Shown: piece by piece, positions 55,302 to 64,000 of the stretch | Position numbering within the stretch: the stretch's first letter is position 1 | Layout: each line of letters begins with the position of its first letter | Source: Diatrype stigma | Taxonomy: Eukaryota > Ascomycota > Sordariomycetes > Xylariales > Diatrypaceae | Length of the DNA: 64,000 nucleotides | Assembly (NCBI GenBank): GCA_022225965.2 | Contig: JAKJXP020000036.1 | Location: 248,001-312,000 of the forward strand | Reading direction: 5' to 3' | Translations under genes and position numbers: made by a program | The notes under the pieces: model-generated | Told to the model about the DNA's origin: nothing | What the model saw: only the letters and a program-made list of their open reading frames with translations | Database searches by the model: none

Positions 55302-56310
55302 ATGCTAAAACATAGTGTCCTATTGCTACTCGCTGCCGCATCTGCCCACGGGAGCAGCTCGCAAGAAGATGGCTCTTCTTCCCAGAAACCCATGGGGGTA
55401 GACTACGTCTGCCAACACCCGCAATACCAAACCCGCATTGTATCTACCTCGCCATTCGTTATATATATCGAGAATTTCCTAACGGCTGAAGAGCGCGAGC
55501 ATCTCCTAGATACAACGTAAAGGGCCTCCCTTCCCCTTTCCATCGCGCCTCACCTCCCAGACTTATGTGCACATACTCTCCCCCTCCCTCTCCCTCTCCC
55601 TCTCACAAATTCCCCTACCAGACTCAACAATCTACCTACTTCGCTCGCCGCTGACCTCAAAGAACAGAAAAGACACATTCGCGCACTCGGCCGTAGCCGA
55701 CGAGGCCGGCGCCCAGGGCCTGCGGCAGACGCGGACGTCGCAGTCGACCAACGTGCCGCGCGACGCGGTGGCGCGGTGCGTCGAGGCCCGCGCCCTGCAC
55801 TTCCAGGGCTACTACGACGGCGCGGCGGCGCGCGCCCGCCTCGAGCCGCTGCAGCTGGTGCGCTACGCGCGCGGCGAGCGCTTCCACTTCCACACGGACT
55901 GGTACGGGGCGGGCAGCGCCGCGGCGCTCGCCTCGGCCGCGCTGGGCGGGAACCGCGAGAGCTCGTTCTTCGTGTACGTCGCGGCGTCGAATTCTTCTTG
56001 TGGGGATGGGGAGGAAGAGGATCTGACGGGCGGAGGCACGAATTTCCCCATGCTGGAGCTGGAGTCGCCGCCGCGCGATCCGCGCTGGTGCGCCCTCGTC
56101 GACTGCGATGAGCCCTGGGAGGCGGGCGTCACGTTCCGCCCCGTCGTCGGCAATGCTGTCTTCTGGCGCAACGTGCTGGAGGATGGCGCGGGCGACCAGC
56201 GGACCTTGCATGCGGGCCTGCCGGTTACGAGTGGTTGGAAGGTCGGTATGAATATCTGGACGAGGCAGGGCCCGTTGAGCGAAGATATTCGGGGGCCTGA
56301 TGTCTATTAG
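55302..56310 (+). CDS. Prolyl 4-hydroxylase-like Fe(II)/2-oxoglutarate oxygenase
   Basis: A P4H alpha-subunit-like dioxygenase, probably in the secretory pathway. Exons 55302..55516 and 55668..56310 give 285 residues; the 151-nt intron contains CCCTCT repeats. A signal peptide or anchor is MLKHSVLLLLAAASAHG. The fold starts with FVIYIENFLTAEEREHLL. The RTSQS segment (residues 94-98) is typical. Iron ligands are H147 and D149 in HFHTDWYG and H253 in LHAGLP; K263 in SGWKVGMNIW binds 2-oxoglutarate. GGTNFPMLE supports the jelly-roll core. The upstream in-frame TTG was not used. The protein is shorter than animal P4H alpha and lacks its peptide-binding domain, as usual in fungi. It is divergent from the PDI-like gene; in animals PDI is the partner of P4H, so the adjacency is worth noting. 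Confidence 0.85.
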
Positions 56311-56514
56311 GTGTTGAGATCTTCGTGCGAGAAGGCACTCTGCCTTAGGTGGGAGTGGACTTGAGGACCTAATTGGCACGTTCTAAGATGTGTGTCCACT
56401 GGGTACTATAGGTAAATAACGGCATACTAACTATACGGATAAATAAATACATTATACAGCTTCCGTTCCATCTTGCTCCCTGGCCCCTGATCGCCGAGCA
56501 TAATACGTTGCCAA

Positions 56515-57852
56515 TCACTGCCATTGCGACAAGATGGTCTCGCCCTCTTTGATGCCGGCATACTTCAGGGCCTCGCGCCAGAGCGTCCCCGTCTTGCGCT
56601 TGTCCTTGGCTTCCGCACTAATCTCCCATGGGTCCGTGCCGTTCAGGTACAAGCCGTTGGGGTGCTCGCCGAGCTCCTTGGTGTCGAAGGCGGCTCGCAC
56701 GACGTCGCCGCCCGACTTCCACGTCGTGCGGTAGAACCCGTTAGGGCTTAACCGGGTCAGGAGCGGCCCGATGATCGGCATCATGCACGGTATGACGTAC
56801 AACGACAGGAAGCGCATGAGCCAGCTGGTCCGGCGCGTGATGGAACTAGGCATGCCGCCCGGGTCAAGACCGAGAACATCCACCTTTGCTAGCTGAGGGT
56901 CATTGGGTAGGCGTTCGGATAGCTCGCGACTGTGCTGTATCTTAGTTTTCTGATCTCAGGACAAAGTGGGCTGGGGACAATTTTTGTGCGTGGTTTGGTT
57001 TGCGATTTTTGTAAGAAGGCCCTCCAGTAAGTTGGCAGGCAGGATTCTCCTGATCCTGCCACAAGGGTATTGGCCTGACGAGGTTTGCATTGCAGGGCAT
57101 TGATTCAACACTTACAACATCATGACTTCGCAACACTTCGATATGCCGTATCGTCGGTAACCCACATCTGGATGGGGGTCGTCGAGGGAGCTGCTCCATT
57201 TGCCCTTTGCGATACTTTCGATATCTATGGGGTCAGGGAAAAACTCGCTCCATTTCCCGTTGTAGGCATGTTTGTACGGCCCAACTTTGTTTCTCTCATC
57301 GAAGGGGCTACAAAGTGAGGGTTAGCCGGAACAAGATGACCACACTTCTTTCAATGGGGAGCAAAAAGGGAGCGCTTCGTACTCGTGCGTCCAGCTGCCG
57401 ATCACCACAATGCGGACATGCTCCTTGTCCATGCTCTGCAGCAGCAGCAGGGTAAGCAGGAAGTGGGAGAGGAAGTTCGCCTGGAACGACATGTCGAAGC
57501 CGTCGCCGGTGAAGGCCTGCGTGCTCTGCTCCTGATACCCGGCGTTAAGGATCAGCGCGCGGATGGGCGGGAGCGCGCCGCTCGCGACGCGCTCGTTGAT
57601 GCTCTCCGCGGCTCGACGGGTGCTGGCGAGGCTCGACAGGTCCAGCGGGAGCAGTTCATGCTGGTGCTGCGCCTTGACTGCCACTGATTGGCTGAGCACT
57701 TTCTTCACGGCGTCGGCCGTTTCCACCTTCCGGACGGTGTAGATGCCGTAGTAGTCCTTGGCGATCTGCGCTTGGTGGACGATTTGATCGACCGTTGCGG
57801 AACCTAGCCCGCCATTGCTACCGGTGATGACTATTGATCCTTTGGGCGCCAT
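56515..57852 (-). CDS. Short-chain dehydrogenase/reductase (SDR)
   Basis: An NAD(P)-dependent oxidoreductase, substrate unknown. Exons 57852..57383, 57307..57116 and 56929..56515 give 358 residues; introns are 75 and 186 nt. The cofactor motif TGSNGGLG is at 10-17 and NAG at 103-105. The active-site Y210-x-x-x-K214 is in YGISK, restored only after splicing. DVLGLDPGGM follows, as in retinol-dehydrogenase-like SDRs. A hydrophobic segment FLSLYVIPCMMPIIGPLL in the C-terminal part could be a membrane anchor. An Asp/Lys-rich insertion (about 157-205) between the serine region and the catalytic Tyr is longer than usual. The start MAPKGS at 57852 replaces a non-ATG extension. A TATA-like element lies about 135 bp upstream. 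Confidence 0.85.
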
Positions 57853-57985
57853 GGTTTCAGTTGCCAACCACGTTAACCAGTGACGTTCCTACAGGACAAA
57901 GTTTCTCAACTTTGACGGTGGCCGTTTTGACGTTATGTGTATGGCTCTCAAATGTGAAGATAGAAGCGGTATGACCTTCAAGTCT

Positions 57986-57993
57986 CTATATAG
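57986..57993 (-). promoter_or_regulatory. TATA-like element of the SDR gene
   Basis: CTATATAG, about 135 bp before the ATG at 57852. A plausible core promoter position. Confidence 0.4.
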
Positions 57994-57999
57994 ACCATG

Positions 58000-59203
58000 A
58001 TGCTGGGCGACAAGTGGCCATATTTATATATGTATCCGCGCCGCATTTTAGCGTCCTCCAGGGGACTAGATTCTTACAAGATTAGCCCTGCAGTGATGTA
58101 GCTACTGAAAATTCCAGGGTATGAGAGTAGCATCGAAGGGAGAAAGTCTCCATGGTATATTACGTACCCAGACTATCATCGTAAATTTAAATGTTTCCGA
58201 CTACAATGGCCTCTAGCTGTAATATAGCCACACAGCCGGCCGTCTTTCGCTATCTCTGGGCACCTTGGCTCATCCATTAGTGCCATTATCTAAGTCATAA
58301 GTCCCCGGACGGGGTACGAATTGCTCCGTGGGGGCCGAATGGAGAACTTGCAGGGACAGATCAATGGGAGAAATGAATTTCTCACTTACCTGGGTATGTA
58401 CTACTTATGTACCTAAGTGGGTAGTTTCGGTGCTATCGGCCCTAAGCGCGGTTGTAATTCACTACTGCATAATAAATGTCTTCGGGCGGTCATGGTGATT
58501 ACTGTGCCCAAGTGTTAACATAGGTCTATAAGCTTGCTTATACCGTAGTTAAACGAAGGATTGTTGTGTCGCTTTTTTTGTTTTTCTTTCTTTTTCTTTG
58601 GGAGTTGGGTGAAGCCAGCTGTTCCAAATAGGAACGTAACTTGATATGCGCATAGCGGCCCGTGCCCTCTTAAACAGCTGCCAGCCAATGCTGCACCCAA
58701 AGAAGCTAGCATTTAGCCCAGTGTAGGCCCGAAATGGCTAGCTGCCAGATTATTTCCATCCAGCTGCAGCTGCCAATCACTGCTGCCTCTGCTGCTGCCG
58801 CTTACCAGCGCTTGCAGCCACCCGGGCCCCGGCCCTAGCCGGACCGCTTCGGGCCAGCTCCTGCTGAGGGGCTCCAGCTAAGGGGCTCCAGCTTCGGCCG
58901 GGCTGGGGGGTTTGGGCGGGAAAGAAGTGGCAGCTGGCACTGAAAGTTGTTGGCGCACTTGTGGCTGGCACCCGTGGACTTAACACTTGGGCTGTTGTGC
59001 TCCTTCAGAGGTACGGAGGGGCCTCACGTATATGAATAGGGGTGCCAGCCATCTAGTTGCTTATCCTCATTCTTGACCCTTAACACGCATAATACAACTT
59101 TTGTATTAACTCTTGTGCAAAAGCACCATTAATCCATTCTGCCTAATTCAGCTTCGTGTCTATTACTCCACTGCCAAACTTGTCCAATTTTCATAGAGAT
59201 ACA
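58000..59203. other. Intergenic region with GC-rich island and dispersed repeat
   Basis: Includes a repeat shared with 61.8 kb (listed separately). A GC-rich stretch at about 58.66-59.0 kb carries CAGCTG and GGGGCTCCAGCT repeats that I could not explain. It could be an insertion such as a solo LTR, but no target duplication was found. Confidence 0.4.
58408..58434 (+). repeat. Dispersed repeat, copy 1
   Basis: Shares TGTACCTAAGTGGGTAGT(T)TCGGTGCT with 61818..61843. Further downstream both have an ACTAC / CATAATAAA(T/C)GTC block, after a longer spacer here. Confidence 0.6.
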
Positions 59204-60858
59204 TCAGATTTTTCGTAGCAACACTCCATCATTCTGCAGCTCCTGGAAGATGCGGTCGGGATCATATTTGGCCGCTGCACTTCGCATTTTCTCCAAGTTT
59301 TCAGCACCGTACGTATCCAATACTGTCTGAGTTGGACTTCCATCATTCATGAAGACGAAGTTCAGCAGCTCCCCCCTTTCCCTGGCAATATTTTCAATCC
59401 CACGTCGGAAATCGTCGACACTCTGTACAACCACACCGTCAAGTGCGGCATCTGTCCAAACGCCAGATGCTGCCCACCCTGTGCACCAAAGGTTGAATCA
59501 GCATGATACAGATATGGCTGGTGCGGGAACCCGGGCAGACATTCCAGACTTACATGTTTGGGGCACCTCCTCCAGCCCGAGAATGTTTCCCCCTGTTCTT
59601 TTTCCCTCGTGTACGGCGCTGGTGGATAGGGGTTGAATAGTATAGAATAATTGACTGGTGGCAGTTTTGGTCACCTCCCGGAAAAGTTCATGTACTTTCA
59701 CGTAGAGCTCGTGTGGAGGCCGTGTTGTAGCCGTGGATTGAGTACGCCTTATACGCAGTCAGTAAAACGATTTCACGACACGTCATAGACCGCAAAAGGT
59801 CCTGCCACGTACCTAGCTGATGGACCAGAGAATGCAATGGAAGCTACAAAGATTTGATTGTTCCATTCGTCGTGGGAACACCAGCTTGGATGAGGCTTTT
59901 GAGGCCAAAAAATGGCTCAAAAGCGCCAGGTCTCTCAGCCGGAGAATCAGCGTAGAGAAGTCCAACGGCGACATATGCAGATTGGAAGTTGACGAACAGT
60001 CCAATCTTGGGATCCTTTTCCATGGCTTCTTGGACGTCCACTGTGGCCTGGAGGATGTTGACATAATCCGACGGGTCATACAGGTTGACTGTGTATTGCG
60101 TCTGAATCATGGGATACGCTTGGAGATCAAATCGGGTGACGATTCCTATGGAGGTGCCAGTGTCCCGAGACTTGATTTATAATCCTCAATTTCTGTTGGG
60201 TTATGTACCGTAATTGGGACCGCCACCCTTGAGTACAAAATAGAGGTCGGCGTTCTCCTTCGCATTGGCGTGCATGATGCTACCATCTGCAAGAACGACC
60301 TGTGCAAATTATATGTTGAGATGCATTTATAGCAGGCAGAATGGCGTAAATACCTCGTAGTTCTTTACTGTATCCGCTGGAAGGCCGTGGATGTTAGGGA
60401 ATGCAGGCATTCCACCTAGCGAGGTAAATCAGTCGACTGACGCAGGAGCAAAGATAGCCACTTTTCTTGAGATATACTTGCCGCCAAGGAGGAACCCAGA
60501 AGGAGAAACATCCAGGTTTCGTACACCCATGACCGAGAGATCGTTCTTCTCTACGAAGTCATAGATCTCTCCAAATGTGCAGCCGGCACCGACGTGGACA
60601 ACGTTGTTGTCACTCACTGACATCGACTTGAGGTTCCGTACATCGATGACAACGCCGGACTTGTCAACACTGGTAAAGCCAGCGTTTGAATGGTGACCAC
60701 TAGAACGGATAGTAAACTTGGAGCCGGTCTTCCTGATGGCACGTAGCGAGATAGTTTGCATTTTCTTTGATGGTGACACGCCCTGGGAAAGACTGCGCTA
60801 GTACGTCGCAAGCAACGGCTGCGCGTGCATGGGCGGTCGATTCGTTAACCGGCGTCAT
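59204..60858 (-). pseudogene. BBE-type FAD-linked oxidoreductase, probably broken
   Basis: A secondary-metabolism-type flavoenzyme (PCMH FAD domain plus BBE domain). Recognisable blocks are KTGSKFTIRSSGHHSNAGF and VHVGAGCTFGEIYDFVEKN, then LLGG joined to GMPAFPNIHG. After these come VVLADGSIMHANAKENADL, FVLKGGGPNY joined to GIVTRFD, and the C-terminal KYDPDRIFQELQNDG. Most introns splice cleanly, one using a GC donor. Two spots fail. In the N-terminal exon (ATG 60858) the frame reads AQSFPGRVTIKENANYLATC and hits a stop, while the conserved FAD frame is shifted. About 30-40 residues usually found there (the tryptophan and PxCVxxP segment) are missing. A second frame problem lies near 59.75-59.85 kb. 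A shorter protein from MSPSKKMQ (60779) is possible but would lack the domain start. Confidence 0.6.
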
Positions 60859-63297
60859 GTCTGCAGGTGGTATTCTTTGGGAAATAGGGAATTAGATAGA
60901 ACTCAGAAAAGGTAAGAGTTTCCGAGATAACTTGGTTATGCTCTCCTCTTACCTCGGGAGGGTTGAATGTAACTAGCACTTGATCGTCTCGTTTCTTGCG
61001 CTTTTAAATAATTGGGGAGGGGTTCATCCTAAGGAGTGTTCTCAAAAAGACCTTGCATGAGTTACTGTCACACGGGACCTACAGCCAACAGATTCTGCAG
61101 TTATTTCCAACTGCGGGATTTACTTGAATGCAGCCCATCCCTTGCTTCAGTATTGGACCGCACTCCTGCCTAATATGGTCATTGGAGCAATAACAGCAGA
61201 GACCGCGGAAGCTGGAAACAAAAGATACGTACTAATACGTACCGATAACTACTATATATGATTACGTCGTCGATGTCCCTCGACGTCGACCAGAGATTAG
61301 ATCCTTAGTACACTCCTTGAGGCCATACAATATTATAAGCTAATTTGTACTATACGTTCCGATATCATGTGGATAGAATGAATATCCGTTAGATATCATA
61401 CTACGTAAGTGTCCAGCCAGAGGGCTGGGGGGCTATATATGCACAATATGTGTGGGGCGTATTACCCCTATTCAACATCCAAGCCCCACAGGCCCTTGTC
61501 ACAAGCTGGCTGAATTGAGCGCAGTTGTTTGAACATGTTCCTGGTTCAGCTGGAAGCGACAGACATGTCACTGAAGGATGAAGAAAATGAGACAGCAAAG
61601 AGGAAGAAACGACAAATGGAGATATGTCGCATGAGCTATAGGTACGTAGAGCCGTCGATTGTTTCGAGGTACCAACGACAATTGTCTTCCTTCCGATCCC
61701 ATTGGACTCCCATTATTTCGGGCTAAGGCTCGGGGCAAAGCCTTAGGATCAAAATTGTATTCCCTAGCTCTCCTTGTAGTTCACGCCGAAGTGCATTCAG
61801 GGGTTTCTAGTGTACTGTGTACCTAAGTGGGTAGTTCGGTGCTCACTACCATAATAAACGTCAATACTACAACCGTTGCGGCAAGGGTCAATGACAGAAA
61901 GGTTCGCACATGTTGAGAGGGAATGGTGTTCTTACGTTGTTGGTTCATTGGCAAAATACAAGCCCAGCTTTGGGTACCCCAGTACTTAACCTATCCTCAA
62001 TAGTTAGCCCTTCATCCCACCTATGTAGGTAGGCACGTGATATAATTCCAATATCGCGGTAGGTTGTAACAATACACGTCTCCATCCCTTAATGCATCAA
62101 CTCGGGCCTGTTCGTAACTGCTCATTATAAATACCTCTTTCTGAAACCATCTCGACAGGCTTTATTCCATCAGATGCAATGAAGCCGCCTGTAGCGCTAT
62201 GATACCTTTCAACGAGCCGTGTCGGGTGTCAGGACGGATCATGAACGTCATGAAGGCTCCATATTTCAAACTTCAGATATAGCAGCCACCAGGAACAAAA
62301 GTTAACAAAGACCGGATGAGAGACCGGATGAGAGCTAAGCCAACCTAATACCGTATCCTCGTGTCAACCCATCAAGAATAACCTTATTCGCTGTCGCATC
62401 TAACATTAACCTTATATTCAGTGTACATACCTAGGTAGTACGAGAATCACAAAGTGGGTGATTGTTTACTTACGCTCAAAATGGAAACCAAACCTTGAAG
62501 GCATTAGTTGTACTTAAGCCAAGGCTGTGAACGGCCAGCCACCCATTCCTACCGCAGTCTACCATTGGGCATCCCTTCATAACCGAGTTGGAGTGCGACG
62601 TTGGATCTGGAAGCCCTGCTATGCAATCGCTAGAGCCATTGAGCATGTATTGTACCCCTCAGTGGCTTGAATGTTCGCCACCTTGTCCAGCCTACTTAGT
62701 GAGATGAGGGGAGGGCTTCAATGCTACTTGATCGCTTAACTAACTCGCTACAGGGGTGTGGGAAGCTTACCCCAGAAAGGTGACAGCGGACAGATGATCC
62801 CTGTAGGCAACACCCTTCTCTCTTTGGTGATCCATCACAAAGCCTCTTTTTAAACTTTGACATATTTACCCCGCCTCTTGTGGACGGCGATGGTGCTCAT
62901 ATAGAGTTCAGAGGTGGGAGAGCTCACGTCGACGTCTATGTCGGTGGGCGGCTGGCTACCGCAGCTTAGCTATCTCAAATCAGTACAGAATGGGAAAGGA
63001 GGCCGTCCAAGTCTAGACGGAGCCATGCTGTCAGCATGCACATAACATCTAAGGTTACAGGAATGGTGCAATTAGGGTGCTGCAAGCCATTCTAGGCGGT
63101 TATATAGGTAGGTGTGCCTGCTCATATTGAGCCGCTGCTTGTCTCGCCCATTCTTGTTGTAGGGTACACTTGCAGTTGAGTGGCTATACGAGCTCGTGCT
63201 CTGCGTACGGTATAATTGGTGATCAGCTATTTGTTGGCCTTAAACAGCCCATGATAGTAATCTTTGAGACTGTCATTACAATTACAGGCCAGGAACC
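60859..63297. other. Gene-free 2.4-kb interval
   Basis: No supported gene. It holds the second copy of a dispersed repeat at 61.82 kb and several TACCTA/TAGGTA words. The last 150 bp should be the promoter and leader of the secreted phosphatase-family gene. Confidence 0.4.
61818..61843 (+). repeat. Dispersed repeat, copy 2
   Basis: Partner of 58408..58434, one T shorter in the TTTC/TTC run and followed by a shorter spacer before CATAATAAACGTC. Confidence 0.6.
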
Positions 63298-64000
63298 ATG
63301 CCTCTTACATCGTCAGCAGCTCTCGTTGCCCTCCTAGCAACCACAGCATCGGCCCAGGGTTCTTCTGAGAGGGTGTGGTCAAGTTTCGCCTTCGTACTCT
63401 ACGGCGAACGAACTCCCTTGGCTGGCTATGACCTTCCAACTTTGACCCCTTTAGGGGCACAGCAACTTTTATCTCAAGGGTCGTTCTTTCGAGACCGGTA
63501 TCTGGTCAATAGCAGCTCGTCCGAGGATGATACCTTTAGTTTAAAACCCATCGTTGGAATTAGTCGCGATGCCATTGACAACCACCAGCTTTCCATCTAC
63601 AGCAGTACCAGCGATTACAACGTCGGTTCGACCCTTGCTTTTATGCAGGGTCTCTATCCGCCAAATTCACAAGCCTTGCCGCACATGATTGGGGGGTTAT
63701 CTACAAGCCAGTTAGCCAACGGCAGTACTTTCAACTATCCCCTCGATGGGTATCAGTACCCCAATATCCAGACGTTGTCTATACTAGATCCGAAGTCTGT
63801 TGGGTTAGTTATCACCCCGAACATAACTCATAGGGCCACCTGCTTACCACTCCAGGTAGACTTCAAGGTCATACGGCGTGCACCAACTACTTGTCGTCTA
63901 GTATGGAACTCAGGGATGACCCAGAAATGGAAGAGACATATGTTGCCACCTACGACTTCTATCAGAACCTCTGGACCAAGGCGTTCCAGGGAAGCCCCTT
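63298..64000 (+). CDS. Secreted histidine-phosphatase-family protein (partial), altered catalytic motif
   Basis: The N-terminal part of a fungal histidine acid phosphatase-like protein; it runs off the window. Exon 1 is 63298..63803. A 56-nt intron (63804..63859, ending GGTAG) joins exon 2 in frame, giving VGLQGHTACTNYLSSSMELR. The signal peptide is MPLTSSAALVALLATTASAQ. The catalytic RHGxRxP motif is replaced by VLYGERTP: the nucleophilic His is Tyr (Y35) and the preceding Arg is Leu. The rest of the fold looks conserved, e.g. LTPLGAQQLLSQGSFFRDRY. N-glycosylation sequons are frequent. Either this branch is non-catalytic or it uses different chemistry. The C-terminal acid/base motif is outside the window. 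Confidence 0.72.
   Translation, partial: MPLTSSAALVALLATTASAQGSSERVWSSFAFVLYGERTPLAGYDLPTLTPLGAQQLLSQGSFFRDRYLVNSSSSEDDTFSLKPIVGISRDAIDNHQLSIYSSTSDYNVGSTLAFMQGLYPPNSQALPHMIGGLSTSQLANGSTFNYPLDGYQYPNIQTLSILDPKSVGLVITPNITHRATCLPLQVDFKVIRRAPTTCRLVWNSGMTQKWKRHMLPPTTSIRTSGPRRSREAP

Noticed and set aside
55657..56379. 240-codon minus-strand frame
   Set aside because: Antisense of the prolyl hydroxylase-like exon, which has all catalytic residues on the plus strand.
58513..59092. Possible solo LTR (TGTTAAC...TTAACA)
   Set aside because: The flanking 5-mers do not match, and no internal or second copy is present in the window.

Overview
This window reads as nuclear DNA of a filamentous ascomycete (Pezizomycotina, probably a Sordariomycete-like fungus). 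The genes carry short GT-AG introns of about 50-190 nt with fungal branch sites. There is a QDE-2-type Argonaute, a fungal flotillin and several secreted hydrolases. AT-rich blocks are full of C-to-T / G-to-A damage typical of repeat-induced point mutation (RIP). Exon joins were worked out by hand from splice signals and reading frame; nothing was checked against a database.

Layout. 1-10.2 kb: TRM6 (3' part outside the window), an unrecognised coding-like relic, an RWD-DUF1115 protein convergent with cytosolic methionyl-tRNA synthetase, a small glycine/lysine-rich protein and a secreted GH16-like glucanase. 12.2-13.1 kb: a disordered protein. 14.2-16.0 kb: a RIP-damaged miniature Copia-type LTR element. 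17.2-23.8 kb: an Argonaute with an intact slicer tetrad and a flotillin. 25.3-29.4 kb: a PY-motif protein and a secreted lipase. About 30.0-41.9 kb: a RIP block holding a TA-flanked inverted-repeat transposon interrupted by a younger 8-bp-TSD element, then a heavily mutated Helitron whose Rep and helicase motifs can still be read through the stops. 42.2-44.8 kb: an FTA2-like kinase-fold gene and a PD-(D/E)XK nuclease-like gene in tandem. 45.6-49.0 kb: a tiny two-exon protein, a second miniature Copia-type (TRIM-like) element and a zinc-binding acidic protein. 50.8-57.9 kb: RFC3, a small membrane protein, a PDI-like ER protein ending in HDEL, a prolyl-4-hydroxylase-like oxygenase and a short-chain dehydrogenase. 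59.2-64.0 kb: a damaged BBE-type FAD oxidoreductase and the start of a secreted histidine-phosphatase-family protein.

How the parts relate. Most genes are unrelated housekeeping or secreted functions, not one cluster. The accessory story is the mobile DNA. The strongest candidate for a less-described system is the nuclease-like plus kinase-like pair beside the RIP block, which resembles in parts the domain make-up of fungal spore-killer (Spok) proteins. That link is inference only.
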